From CAWHMN01 sp051001135 (lineage in GTDB: Bacteria > Acidobacteriota > Terriglobia > Terriglobales > Acidobacteriaceae), in NCBI GenBank assembly GCA_051001135.1, contig JBPCNO010000047.1, forward strand, positions 1 through 64,000: a stretch of 64,000 bases of DNA, read 5' to 3'. A program made the translations under genes and the position numbers. The notes under the pieces were generated by a model, which was not told the DNA's origin, ran no database searches, and worked only from the letters and a program-made list of their open reading frames with translations. Shown one piece after another: positions 6,485-15,380 of this stretch (its first letter is position 1; every line of letters begins with the position of its first letter).

Positions 6485-8137
6485 ATGAGCAAGCCAGTCA
6501 TTCTTGCCATCGACGACGACGCCAGCGTGCTGGAGACCGTAGTACAGGACCTCCGGCGCAAGTACGGGGAGAACTACCGCATTCTGCGGGCGAGCAGCGG
6601 GCAGGCGGCGCTAGAAGCGGCCGAGGAGCTGGCCCGGCGTGGAGATTCGATCGCCCTGTTTCTATCCGACCAACGCATGCCGGGGATGACCGGGATCGAG
6701 CTGCTGGAGAAGACCATAGCCATCTTCCCCGACGCCAGGCGGGCGCTGCTGACCGCCTACGCGGATACCGAGGCTGCGATCCGCGCCATCAACGCCGCCC
6801 GCATCCACTATTACCTGACCAAGCCCTGGGACCCGCCGGAGGAGAAGCTCTATCCGGTTGTCGACGATCTGCTGGAGAGCTGGTGCTCCACCTATCGCGC
6901 GCCCTTCGAGGGGCTGCGGGTCATCGGAGCTCGGTACGGCCTGCGCGACCACCAGGTGCGGGACTTCCTCACCAAGAATTACGTTCCCTATGTCTGGATG
7001 GACCCGGACTCCTCGGCCGAAGGACGGGACCTGCTGGCACGTCATAAGCTGGAAGACGCCAAGATGCCGGTGCTGCTGTTTCCGGACGGCTCCTATCTGG
7101 TGCAGCCGGGGCAGGCGGAGCTGGCCGAACGCATCGGGCTGCGGACGCAATCGAAGAGCGATTTCTATGACCTGGTGATCCTGGGTGCCGGGTTGGCGGG
7201 TCTGGCGGCCGCGGTCTATGGCGCGTCCGAGGGGTTGCGCACACTGGTGATCGAGCAGGAGGCGCCGGGAGGGCAGGCGGGCAGCAGCTCCAGCATCGAG
7301 AACTATCTGGGATTTCCCGCCGGCTTGAGCGGAGCGGAGCTGGCGCGCCGCGCCTACCAGCAAGCGTCCCGTTTTGGGGCGGAGTTTCTGATGCAGCGGG
7401 CGGTGGGTGTCCACACCGAAAATGGCTACCACTTCATCCGGCTGGGCGACCAGGCGAGCGTGTCCGCGCAGGCCTGTCTGGTAGCGACGGGCGTGCACTG
7501 GCGCAGGCTGCCGGTTCCCGGACTGGAGCGGCTGGTCGGGTCCGGGGTGTACTACGGCGCGGCGCTGGCAGAGGCCAAGAGCTGTGCCGACGAGGAGGTC
7601 TTCCTGATTGGGGGCGCGAACTCCGCCGGCCAGGCGGCCATGTACTTCTCTCGCTACGCCAAGCGGGTGGTGATGATGGTCCGCGCTACGTCGCTCGAGA
7701 AGAGCATGTCGAAATACTTGATCGATGAAATCGCTCGTGAATCCAATATTGAGGTCTGGACGGAGACGGTGCTGGTGGAGGCGATGGGCGATACGCATCT
7801 GGAATGTATCCGCGTGCGCGGGCCGGAGGGAGAACGAACCATTTCGGCGACGGGTCTGTTCATCTTTATCGGCGCCCAACCGGACACCGATTGGCTATCC
7901 GCCCAGGTGCTGCGCGACGAGCATGGCTTTATTCTGAGCGGACCTCAGCTCAAGGGGCAGTCCGCGTTCGCGCGAAACTGGAACAAGCAACGCGAGCCCT
8001 ATCTGCTGGAGACCAGCGTTCCCGGACTATTCGCCGCGGGTGACGTGCGTTACGGATCCGTCAAACGAGCCGCTTCAGCGGTAGGCGAGGGATCAATTGC
8101 AGTACAGTTCATCCACCAGTACATGGCGGAGCTTTAG
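6485..8137 (+). CDS. Response-regulator receiver fused to a thioredoxin-reductase-like flavoprotein
   Basis: 550 residues in three parts. Residues 1-125 form an intact receiver (Asp10-12, phosphoacceptor Asp62 in LFLSDQRMPG, Thr90, Lys113). Residues about 135-220 resemble a glutaredoxin/thioredoxin-like fold (DFLTKNYVPYVWMDPD, MPVLLFPDGSYLVQP) without a CXXC pair. Residues 228-550 form an FAD/NAD(P)H oxidoreductase with GAGLAG at 234-239, GGANSAG near 376 and AAGDVRYG near the C-terminus. The thioredoxin-reductase CXXC is missing; that stretch reads GVYYGAALAEAKSC. It probably uses NAD(P)H to reduce or sense something other than thioredoxin, gated by phosphorylation from the histidine kinase encoded 26 bases downstream. 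The architecture is known from databases; its function is not established. Confidence 0.88.
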   Translation: MSKPVILAIDDDASVLETVVQDLRRKYGENYRILRASSGQAALEAAEELARRGDSIALFLSDQRMPGMTGIELLEKTIAIFPDARRALLTAYADTEAAIRAINAARIHYYLTKPWDPPEEKLYPVVDDLLESWCSTYRAPFEGLRVIGARYGLRDHQVRDFLTKNYVPYVWMDPDSSAEGRDLLARHKLEDAKMPVLLFPDGSYLVQPGQAELAERIGLRTQSKSDFYDLVILGAGLAGLAAAVYGASEGLRTLVIEQEAPGGQAGSSSSIENYLGFPAGLSGAELARRAYQQASRFGAEFLMQRAVGVHTENGYHFIRLGDQASVSAQACLVATGVHWRRLPVPGLERLVGSGVYYGAALAEAKSCADEEVFLIGGANSAGQAAMYFSRYAKRVVMMVRATSLEKSMSKYLIDEIARESNIEVWTETVLVEAMGDTHLECIRVRGPEGERTISATGLFIFIGAQPDTDWLSAQVLRDEHGFILSGPQLKGQSAFARNWNKQREPYLLETSVPGLFAAGDVRYGSVKRAASAVGEGSIAVQFIHQYMAEL

Positions 8138-8163
8138 TTCACAATTTCAAGATTTAGAGCCGA

Positions 8164-9615
8164 ATGAACGAGCCGACTGACAAGTTGCGAAGTGAACGAG
8201 TGGCTCCGGAGGTCCTCTACCCGGAGCTGAAACGGATCGCCGTATTTACGGAGCTGACACTCGAGAACCTGTCCTGTCTGGGTCCGCTCGAGGTTGTGCG
8301 GGCGGAGGCGGGAGCTGAGATCGTGGCCACGGCCGCGTCTCCCCAAGCCTTCTGGGCATTGCTGGAGGGAGAGGTCCGCGTCGTCCGCAAGGAAGCCGAC
8401 GGGACCGTCGCGAAACTGGTGGTTTTCACCGATGGCGAGTCGTTTGGAGAGATGCCCATCCTCATGGGGAGCGATCCGGGCGCGACGGTGGAAGCCTTGC
8501 GTGATAGCCGCCTGGTGCGCTTTGACGAGGAGGCGTTCTGGCAATTGATGTTCTCCTGTCCTCGCGTGCGGAGCGCGGTGCTGGGCAACATGGCGCGGCG
8601 GCTGGAGGCGTATCAGGCATTCTCACTGCAGCGGGAGAAGCTTGCGTCCCTGGGTAGCATGGCCGCGGGGCTGATGCACGAATTGAATAATCCCGGAACC
8701 GCAGCGCTGCGGGCTGCGTCGCAAATGCGCGCAAACCTGCGGCGATTGCAGCAGCTCAATCTGCGGCTCTCACGCCAGCCCATGAACGGCCCGCAGACGG
8801 CATGCATGGTCGATCTGCAGGAGAAGGCGCTGCGCGAGAATTGCTGCCGCACCCTCAGCACCCTGGAGCAGGCCGACCGGGAGGATGCGTTGGCCGCCTG
8901 GCTGGAGAAGGCCGGCGTAGCGAACGGATGGCGGCTGGCGCCGGTGCTGACGTCGATGGAGATCGACCAGGCGACGCTGAGCTGCGCCCGAGACGCGTTC
9001 ACCGGGCCGCAGCTCTCCGACATGCTGAACTGGCTGGAGGCCCTCATCTCCAGCTCCCAACTGGTGGGCACGATCGAGGAGAGTATCGCCCGGGTGACCG
9101 ACCTGGTGATGGCGGTGAAGCGCTTCTCCTACGGAGGCAAAAGCGGGTGCCAGGCGCTGGACGTGCACGAGACCCTGCGCAGCGCCATGGTCATTCTCAT
9201 GCACAAGCTCAAGGGCAAAGGGATTCAGTTACGCAAGGAGTTCGGTTCGGAGCTGCCGCAGCTTGAGGATGCAGGGGCGGGCCTGAGCCAGGTGTGGATC
9301 AATCTGCTGGACAATGCCATTGACGCTTCGCCGGAGGGAGGCACCATAACGGTGCGCACCTGGGCAGACGACCAGCATCTCTCGGTCGCGATTGCCGATC
9401 AGGGCCCCGGGATTGCACCCGCCGACCAGAAGCGCATCTTCGAACCCTTTTACACCACCAAGGCCGCGGGAGTGGGCACCGGCCTGGGGCTGGAGATTGC
9501 GCGCCGCATCGTGGTGACGCAGATGGAAGGCGAGATACGGCTGGAGAGCGCGCCAGGGGCGACGGAGTTTGTGGTTGAGCTACCGCTTCATCGGGTACGC
9601 GCGGCGACTTGCTAA
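8164..9615 (+). CDS. Sensor histidine kinase with N-terminal cyclic-nucleotide-binding domain
   Basis: 483 residues and no membrane segment. An N-terminal cNMP-binding/CRP-like barrel (about 20-140; LEGEVRVVRKEADG, FGEMPILMGSDPGA) leads into a dimerisation helix with phospho-His172 in AAGLMHELNNPGTA. A middle helical region follows, then a HATPase domain with N-box WINLLDNAIDASPE, G1 DQGPGI and G2 GTGLGLEIARRI. It starts 26 bases after the receiver/TrxR fusion, so it is the obvious cognate kinase. The barrel may sense a nucleotide, a haem or a redox change; the canonical phosphate-binding Arg of true cAMP sites is not evident. It is a soluble, cytoplasmic sensor. Confidence 0.88.
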   Translation: MNEPTDKLRSERVAPEVLYPELKRIAVFTELTLENLSCLGPLEVVRAEAGAEIVATAASPQAFWALLEGEVRVVRKEADGTVAKLVVFTDGESFGEMPILMGSDPGATVEALRDSRLVRFDEEAFWQLMFSCPRVRSAVLGNMARRLEAYQAFSLQREKLASLGSMAAGLMHELNNPGTAALRAASQMRANLRRLQQLNLRLSRQPMNGPQTACMVDLQEKALRENCCRTLSTLEQADREDALAAWLEKAGVANGWRLAPVLTSMEIDQATLSCARDAFTGPQLSDMLNWLEALISSSQLVGTIEESIARVTDLVMAVKRFSYGGKSGCQALDVHETLRSAMVILMHKLKGKGIQLRKEFGSELPQLEDAGAGLSQVWINLLDNAIDASPEGGTITVRTWADDQHLSVAIADQGPGIAPADQKRIFEPFYTTKAAGVGTGLGLEIARRIVVTQMEGEIRLESAPGATEFVVELPLHRVRAATC

Positions 9616-9732
9616 TGTAGTTCGCTTTCGCGCAGAGTGGTTACTTATGGAAGAGGCATCCTGGATCGGAGCGGGGCACCGCGTCCTGTGATCCGAGCGG
9701 ATGGATCTCCAGTTCACGAGGCGCGAATCAGC

Positions 9733-10140
9733 ATGACAAGCTCAGGTGATGATGGCAACATGATCGACGATCTGGCGCAGTTCGATCTGGTGCGTGAGAT
9801 TGCGGATGCGGAGCAGACGAAGCCATGGGCGTCTGGAGTGCACTCCAGGACGCTGTTCAAGAAGCCGGACCTGCGCGTGGTGCTGATCGCCATGGAGAAG
9901 GCCGCGCGGATGAAGGAACATCACGCCGACGGCACGCTTTCCGTGCAGGTGTTGAAGGGGCAGGTACGGTTTGGCGTACAGGGACGCACCTACGACCTGC
10001 GCGCGGGGAACCTGCTGACGCTGAGCGCATCGATCAAGCATGATGTGGAGGCGCTCGAGAACTCCGCTTTCCTGTTGAGCATCTCCTGGCCCAGCAGCGA
10101 GGAGCTGCGGGCGATGAGGCATCGCGGATACGGCAGCTAG
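9733..10140 (+). CDS. Cupin-domain protein
   Basis: A 135-residue single-domain cupin. Residues about 45-115 carry the barrel: ARMKEHHADGTLSVQVLKGQVRFGV holds the first motif with two His and a Glu-like position, and YDLRAGNLLTLSASIKHDVEAL the second with one His. This suggests a metal site but no specific substrate. It lies 117 bases after the histidine kinase gene and may belong to the same transcript; small cupins often protect or sense under stress. The ATG at 9733 was preferred over a GTG at 9637 because the upstream residues look non-coding and GAGG precedes it. Confidence 0.75.
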   Translation: MTSSGDDGNMIDDLAQFDLVREIADAEQTKPWASGVHSRTLFKKPDLRVVLIAMEKAARMKEHHADGTLSVQVLKGQVRFGVQGRTYDLRAGNLLTLSASIKHDVEALENSAFLLSISWPSSEELRAMRHRGYGS

Positions 10141-10229
10141 AATACGGAACGTAGGATACGGCACGTAAAAGCGTGACCTAACGGCTCAACTCTGCGGCCA
10201 TTCAGCCGATAAGGGGATTGCCGGGGTAA

Positions 10230-11147
10230 ATGCCCGGACAACCAGGCGTATGGAGCCCCTTCCTCGTGTTTGCGATCCTTGGCATGCTTGTGGTGATTGG
10301 CGCGGTGCTGGGTGGATACCTGATGGAGAAGGGTAATCTGCTGGTGCTGGTGCAGCCCGCTGAACTGTTGATCATCGGCGGCGCGGCCCTGGGAACGCTG
10401 CTGATCGCCAATCCCGTCCATATTCTGAAGGCCATTGCGGCCGGCGTAGCTGGAGCGTTCAAGGCTTCCAGTTTTGCCGAACAGCGCTATCTCGATGCGC
10501 TGAAGATGATGTTCGCCGTGCTCACCAAGGCGCGCCGCGAGGGCAATCTCGCGATCGAGGCGGACATCGAGAGTCCGGCCGAGAGCAAGCTTTTTGCCGA
10601 CTACCCTGCATTCCTCCAAAACCATCACGTGCGCGACTTCGTGTGCGACACCCTGCGGATGATGGTGACCGGGGGCGTGGAAGCCTTCGACATCGACCAG
10701 ATGATGGAGCTCGATATGGAGGTGCAGCACCATGATTCGAGCGAGCCGATCGCGGCGCTCGCCACGGTAGCCGACGCGCTGCCGGGGCTGGGAATCGTGG
10801 CTGCGGTGCTGGGCGTGGTGATCACCATGGGAGCGTTGGGCGGCCCTCCGGAGGAGATTGGGCATAAGGTGGCGGCGGCGTTGGTGGGAACCTTTTTGGG
10901 GATTCTTCTGTGCTACGGACTGGTTGGCCCCATGGCCGCAAAGATGACCAAGGCCGCGGAGGAGGAGCGATGCTTCCTTCACGTGCTGCGGGTGCTGATT
11001 ATTGCGTCGATGAAGGGAAGCGCCCCGGCGACGGCGGTGGAGATGGCGCGCCGCGCCGTGCCGCTCCATGTACGGCCCAGCTTCCAGAAAGTGGAGACGG
11101 CATGCAAGACCGGCGGCGTCAGCCCGGCAGCATCAGCGGCCGCGTAG
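10230..11147 (+). CDS. motA: Flagellar motor stator protein MotA
   Basis: A 305-residue inner-membrane proton-channel subunit of the flagellar stator. Two N-terminal membrane helices (FLVFAILGMLVVIGAVLGGYL; LLIIGGAALGTLLIA), a cytoplasmic loop with charged residues, and the conserved ADALPGLGIVAAVLGVV segment holding the channel Pro, then the fourth helix AAALVGTFLGILLCYGLVGP, match MotA well. The C-terminal tail (ETACKTGGVSPAASAAA) overlaps the motB start. No other flagellar genes are in the window, so the stator genes are separated from the main flagellar cluster. Confidence 0.92.
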   Translation: MPGQPGVWSPFLVFAILGMLVVIGAVLGGYLMEKGNLLVLVQPAELLIIGGAALGTLLIANPVHILKAIAAGVAGAFKASSFAEQRYLDALKMMFAVLTKARREGNLAIEADIESPAESKLFADYPAFLQNHHVRDFVCDTLRMMVTGGVEAFDIDQMMELDMEVQHHDSSEPIAALATVADALPGLGIVAAVLGVVITMGALGGPPEEIGHKVAAALVGTFLGILLCYGLVGPMAAKMTKAAEEERCFLHVLRVLIIASMKGSAPATAVEMARRAVPLHVRPSFQKVETACKTGGVSPAASAAA

Positions 11148-12016
11148 TGGGCGAGCAAGCCAAGGCAGCAGCCAAGGAGAAGGCAGCGGCTAAGGTGGCG
11201 CCGCCCCGGCCCATCATCGTAATTCGCAGGAAGAGCAGGCATGGCGCTCCTCACGGCGGTGCGTGGAAGGTGGCCTATGCGGATTTCGTAACAGCGATGA
11301 TGGCATTATTCATCGTGCTGTGGCTGATGAATACCAGCGATCATGTGAAGCGTGCGGTTGCCGGCTACTTCAACGATCCACGCGGGCGCGCGGAGCAGCC
11401 GGGCACTGGACGCCAGGGCACGGCGGATATGCTGCCGCTGACCAAGCAGAACTTGGCGCAACTGAAACAGGCGCTGGAGAAGGAGATCGCGCAGCAGCCG
11501 AAGCTCGCGGCCCTGAAGAAGCAGATCGAGATCACGATCACGCCGGAGGGTCTGCGGATCGAACTGCTGGAATCGAAGGACGGAACTTTCTTCGAGACCG
11601 GAAGCGCGGTGTTGAATGGCAATGGCCGCCAGATGCTGACGCTGCTCGCACGGGAGCTCGGGGGCGTGCCCAATCGCGTTTCGATCGAGGGACACACCGA
11701 CTCCCGCGCGTACGCGGAAGAGGCGACGTATGGGAACTGGGAGCTGTCTTCGGACCGCGCAAATGCAGCGCGCCGGTTGATGGAACACAGTGGCCTGCAC
11801 CCCGCGCAGATCTCCCAGGTACGGGGCTTTGCCGACCGGGAGCTACGCGTGAAGGCGGCTCCGCTCGATCCTTCCAATCGCAGGATTTCGGTGATCGTGC
11901 ATTATCTCGAACCGCCGGATCTGGTCATACAGGCTCCTGCGGTCGCTGCGCCAGCGTCCGCGGTGGCAGCGGGGAAGCCGGTTGCGAAGGAATCGGCGGC
12001 GGGAGCGAAGACGTGA
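11102..12016 (+). CDS. motB: Flagellar motor stator protein MotB
   Basis: 304 residues: a basic N-terminus, one membrane helix with the proton-carrying Asp61 in VAYADFVTAMMALFIVLWLM, and a periplasmic OmpA-like peptidoglycan-binding domain (about 165-280; SIEGHTDSRAY, LSSDRANAARRLME, NRRISVIVHYL). It anchors the stator to the cell wall. The ATG at 11102 has GGAG five bases upstream and overlaps motA by 46 bases. A GTG at 11147 that overlaps the motA stop (TAGTG) is a credible alternative start. The Ala-rich C-terminal tail is disordered. Either start implies translational coupling to motA. Confidence 0.9.
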   Translation: MQDRRRQPGSISGRVVGEQAKAAAKEKAAAKVAPPRPIIVIRRKSRHGAPHGGAWKVAYADFVTAMMALFIVLWLMNTSDHVKRAVAGYFNDPRGRAEQPGTGRQGTADMLPLTKQNLAQLKQALEKEIAQQPKLAALKKQIEITITPEGLRIELLESKDGTFFETGSAVLNGNGRQMLTLLARELGGVPNRVSIEGHTDSRAYAEEATYGNWELSSDRANAARRLMEHSGLHPAQISQVRGFADRELRVKAAPLDPSNRRISVIVHYLEPPDLVIQAPAVAAPASAVAAGKPVAKESAAGAKT

Positions 12017-12075
12017 GCTGGGCGGGTGAGGAGGTGAGAGGCGAAATTGGTCTGCGCTTTTCGCGCAGAATCCCA

Positions 12076-12105
12076 CCCCTTCGGCAAGCTCAGGGCAGGC
12101 TCTTT
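12076..12105. repeat. Dispersed short intergenic repeat (CTTCGGCAAGCTCAGGGCAGGC type)
   Basis: The gap between motB and the convergent membrane-protein gene carries CTTCGGCAAGCTCAGGGCAGG, a short sequence type I recall from intergenic regions of many unrelated bacteria. Nothing else of note lies in 12017-12182 apart from short GC-rich stems. The assignment rests on memory of the motif. Confidence 0.4.
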
Positions 12106-12182
12106 GCGCTCCGGCCTGATCGGCCATTCGACAATTGCGCCGCGCAAAGAAGGGGGCACCCCGCACTCTATCAGGGAAGCCG

Positions 12183-14135
12183 TCAGCGCCGGGTGAGATC
12201 CAGAGACTCGAGTACCGCAGGCTGATTCGTATTGTTAGTAACCATGAGGTTCACGTGCGTGGGCGCTTCGGCGCGGAGGCAGGTGTCACAGCCGGCGGGC
12301 GTGGGCAAAGGCGGCGAGACGTGAACGCTTGCGGCGCCGGAGCCGTGGGCAGCAAGCGTCCACACACCGGCATTCACCGGGATCCGGGCAAAGCTGGCTA
12401 AGCCATGGGGTGGCAGCACCAAGTGCGCGCGGCCCTGGACCAGTTTGACTGAATTGGCCCCGTCCATCGTCGCGAGATAAGCAGGAATCGTCTCGCGATC
12501 AGCCGTCTGCTGAATGCCAAGCGGGCCGTCGATGCGGCGAAGGTAGACGATGCTGCGGATGGCATCCGGCGGATCGGTATCGAAGCGGACGGCCTGATAG
12601 TTGGCCTTGAAACGCGGATCCGCGGCGATCTCCACGTCGGACGGGAAGTAGATGTCGCTCTGAAAATCGCTGAAGAGAAAGATGTCCGGCCGCTGGTCCA
12701 GTACGTACTTACCGGCAGCGAGTTCGTGGCCGAGCCAGCCGTGGCCACGGTCGGCGGACTTGTGATGAGCGATGTAGTAGTCGTTCAGACCGAGCGGATC
12801 AACCACCGGAAGATCAGCATAGAAGGGCACAACGCCGGCCGCATCCGACACCAGCAGGGGGTGCTTATCCGCAAAGGCCCGGTGTAGAAAGAGGCCGATG
12901 GACTTGCCCTGAGCCTCCCAGGTCTCTGGCGTACAGAAGTGATCGGAGACGACGACCAGGGCGGTCAGCGCCAGGAAGAACGCCAGCCGTGGCCGGGAGA
13001 AGCGAAAGGGCGCTCCAAGCGTGAGCAGTCCGCAGCCTGCGACCAGAAACGCGACGATGGCCAGAGCGGGAACGAAGTGGCGGACTGAGGGGAAGATGTC
13101 GCCGCCGATAACCACAATGTAGGCGAGCCAGATGACCGTGATGGTCACCAGAAACTTGATCTGCCGCTGCTTGCCCGCCTTCCAGAGAGCAAGAATGCCG
13201 ATGGCGGCGAGCAGGAAGAAGACGATTTCAGTCTGGACGCCAACAAAGTCATACTTCAGGCCGGTGCGGAGGCGGTGCAGGGTGAACGCGACCTTGACGT
13301 ACGCGGTATTAGGCAGCCAGTCGTGGTAGTAGAGGCGCCTGAAGAGCAGCTGGCCGAGGAAGAAGGCGACAGGTATGGGCAGCAGGCGCGCACGGGAGAT
13401 GAAGCTGCGCACGCGCACGCCATCCGCGACCGCTGCGCCGCAATAGAAGGCCGCGGTAAACAGCGCCGCATCGGCGCGGGTGATCACCGCGAAGCCGAGC
13501 AGAAGGCCCATCGCCAGCGTGTCGCGGCTCGCCGGCCGGGTAGTGGAGACCCAGCGCAGGCCGAAGTAGGCCGCCCAGGCGATGAAGGCGGCGAGCATGG
13601 GCTGCTCCAGCCCCCCGAGCGCCCACACGTCCACCGGTCCCGAGAGCACCAGAGCGCCGCAGCCGATGAGGGCAGAGACGAAGCGGATCTTGGCGGGATA
13701 GTCGCGGAAGACCTGCGCTGCGACCGCAGCGATCCCCAGAGCGGTGCAAGTGATGCCCAGCAGGTGCGCGGCAAAGGGCAGGCTGAGGCCGAGCCCCCCC
13801 AGCGCGGCGCACGCCAGTACCCAGAGCAGGTTGGTGTAGCCCTCGACCGGACGCAGATGGTTCCAGGTAAGACCGTGACCCTGCAGCAGACGCTCGCTGT
13901 AGCGCAACGAGATGAAGGCATCGTCGGTGATGAAGGGCGAAAAGTGCCGTAGCTGCAGGTAAAAGAGCACGCCGAGGATAGCGGCCAGAGCCGCCAGCCA
14001 CGGGGCCGACGATTGCAGAGACGGTTTCGAGGCAGATGGCTTCGAGCCCGATGCCTTCGTAACAGACGAGGCGGGGCGCGGCGGACGGGAGCTGGCGCTG
14101 GAGGAGGTAGGAGCGTTGCTCCGATGTGTCGGCAT
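12183..14135 (-). CDS. Polytopic GT-C-type membrane glycosyltransferase-like protein
   Basis: About 650 residues with roughly ten membrane helices in the first two thirds and a soluble periplasmic C-terminal part. An Asp pair follows the first helix in the first loop (FITDDAFISLRYSERLLQGH, then EGYTNLLWV). This is the acidic motif typical of GT-C enzymes that use lipid-linked sugars, and the wording resembles arabinofuranosyl- and mannosyl-type transferases. The start at 14135 puts a Ser/Pro-rich cytoplasmic tail (about 45 residues) before the first helix. It probably adds a sugar to a cell-surface polymer or protein from a polyprenyl-phosphate donor. The substrate is unknown. It is convergent with motAB, so not part of that operon. 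Confidence 0.72.
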   Translation of the reverse strand: MPTHRSNAPTSSSASSRPPRPASSVTKASGSKPSASKPSLQSSAPWLAALAAILGVLFYLQLRHFSPFITDDAFISLRYSERLLQGHGLTWNHLRPVEGYTNLLWVLACAALGGLGLSLPFAAHLLGITCTALGIAAVAAQVFRDYPAKIRFVSALIGCGALVLSGPVDVWALGGLEQPMLAAFIAWAAYFGLRWVSTTRPASRDTLAMGLLLGFAVITRADAALFTAAFYCGAAVADGVRVRSFISRARLLPIPVAFFLGQLLFRRLYYHDWLPNTAYVKVAFTLHRLRTGLKYDFVGVQTEIVFFLLAAIGILALWKAGKQRQIKFLVTITVIWLAYIVVIGGDIFPSVRHFVPALAIVAFLVAGCGLLTLGAPFRFSRPRLAFFLALTALVVVSDHFCTPETWEAQGKSIGLFLHRAFADKHPLLVSDAAGVVPFYADLPVVDPLGLNDYYIAHHKSADRGHGWLGHELAAGKYVLDQRPDIFLFSDFQSDIYFPSDVEIAADPRFKANYQAVRFDTDPPDAIRSIVYLRRIDGPLGIQQTADRETIPAYLATMDGANSVKLVQGRAHLVLPPHGLASFARIPVNAGVWTLAAHGSGAASVHVSPPLPTPAGCDTCLRAEAPTHVNLMVTNNTNQPAVLESLDLTRR

Positions 14136-14520
14136 GTATGTGTCTGGGCTTTCGGAGGTGCAGCCACAGTTTACCAAGTGCGCGAAGATGCTGCGCCGCG
14201 AAGCCGGGTCATAGGCCGCCATGTCTTTTCTTCGTTGTCAAGCGTAAGAATATCCGGCCCAAGGGGCTCTCGAGGATCACCATGACCGGTTGCCCGGTTC
14301 CCCACTCCATAGGTCAAGCTTCTCCTTTTGCAGTGAAATATAGACCTGCTGGACTGCTCTGCTATCGTGCTCCCATGTTGTCACTCCTCCTCGCGCTAAC
14401 GATGCAGCAGCAACAGCAAGTAAGCATTTGTTCAGTGTTGAGGATGCGCAGGCGGCCGTCTCCAGGCAGTTGAAACTGCTGCAATTCGGCGCGGAGGGCG
14501 CGCCGGGTAGCCAGTAGCCT
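14136..14520. other. Intergenic gap, nothing firm
   Basis: 385 bases between two minus-strand genes. The right part holds a 7-bp stem (CGGCGCG at 14487-14493 with CGCGCCG at 14499-14505) without a T-run, just after the end of the hydrolase gene. A short plus-strand frame ending in SVEDAQAAVSRQLKLLQFG and a stop at 14520 has no start codon and may be a gene remnant; I do not recognise it. Confidence 0.35.
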
Positions 14521-15285
14521 TTACGGAAGAATGGCGAGGAAGGCAGCGCATCGCGCCAGCACCAGCTCGGGCCGTTCGCGGTGCGGCGTATGGCCGCAGT
14601 CCGGAATCACAACCACCTCGCTCTGAGGCAGCAGATCTTTGAGCTTCTCGGTCTGCAGCGTGCTGACAAACTCATCGTTCTCGCCCAAAAAAGCGAGCAG
14701 CGGACAGGTGATGCTGCCGAGCCGCCCGGTCAGGTTACGCGTATCGTCGGGCATGGTGTCGCGCATGTTGATCCAGGCGGCGAAGACTGCGTCTGGGTCG
14801 AGATGATGCCGGGAGAGCCGCTCACGGAAGTCAGTCGTGCTCCACGCGACCAGCGCCTTCTCCATGCCCCCGACGTTGCTAGGCTCATGCGTGACGAAGG
14901 GCGCTTCCAGCATCAACCCGCGCACACTCCGCGGATGGGCCGCCGCATACAGCATCGCCAGCACGGTGCCTTCGCTATGCGCGAAAAACGCGGGCCGCTC
15001 GACCTGAAAGTATTGGAGGATGGCCGGAAGGACGATCTCCACTTCGCTGGTGTAGTACTCGGCAGTGCGGTCGGCTGGAGGGCCTTCGGAGTTGCCGTGG
15101 CCGGCGCGCGAGTAGAGCAGGAGGTCCCAGCCGCTGCGGGAGCCGAGTTCCGCGGGGAAGTCGCGCCAGTGCGAGACGGAGCCAAGCGCCTCGTGCAGAA
15201 AGACGATGGTCCCGCTGCTGAAAGCGGTGCTCGGGGGCTGTCGATAGAGCACCGCCTCGAGCGCCTTGCCGCCAGCGCGAATCAT
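14521..15285 (-). CDS. Alpha/beta-hydrolase
   Basis: A 254-residue alpha/beta-hydrolase. The oxyanion-side FLHEALGSVSHWRDFP, the nucleophile elbow with Ser in AHSEGTV, the acid Asp in LGENDEF and the His in DCGHTPHRERP make a complete triad. The start at 15285 opens directly with MIRAGGKALEAVLYRQ; a longer frame extends into the upstream acyl-CoA ligase gene. It lies 95 bases after that ligase and is the last gene of the emo-etfBA-ligase series. It may be a thioesterase or carboxylesterase acting on acyl compounds, but the substrate is not visible from sequence. Confidence 0.8.
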   Translation of the reverse strand: MIRAGGKALEAVLYRQPPSTAFSSGTIVFLHEALGSVSHWRDFPAELGSRSGWDLLLYSRAGHGNSEGPPADRTAEYYTSEVEIVLPAILQYFQVERPAFFAHSEGTVLAMLYAAAHPRSVRGLMLEAPFVTHEPSNVGGMEKALVAWSTTDFRERLSRHHLDPDAVFAAWINMRDTMPDDTRNLTGRLGSITCPLLAFLGENDEFVSTLQTEKLKDLLPQSEVVVIPDCGHTPHRERPELVLARCAAFLAILP

Positions 15286-15380
15286 CGCAGGCTCTGGTTG
15301 TGCCGAGCCCCCGACGCTAGCTGCTTCTGCGATGCGGCCTGGACCTTTCTCTCTCGGTGTAAGCAAAACGCGAAGAGGAT

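Noticed and set aside
13275..13952. Plus-strand frame of 225 residues in the GT-C gene
   Set aside because: Low-complexity composition with Arg/Gly/Glu bias, antisense to a clear membrane protein; a GC-rich shadow.
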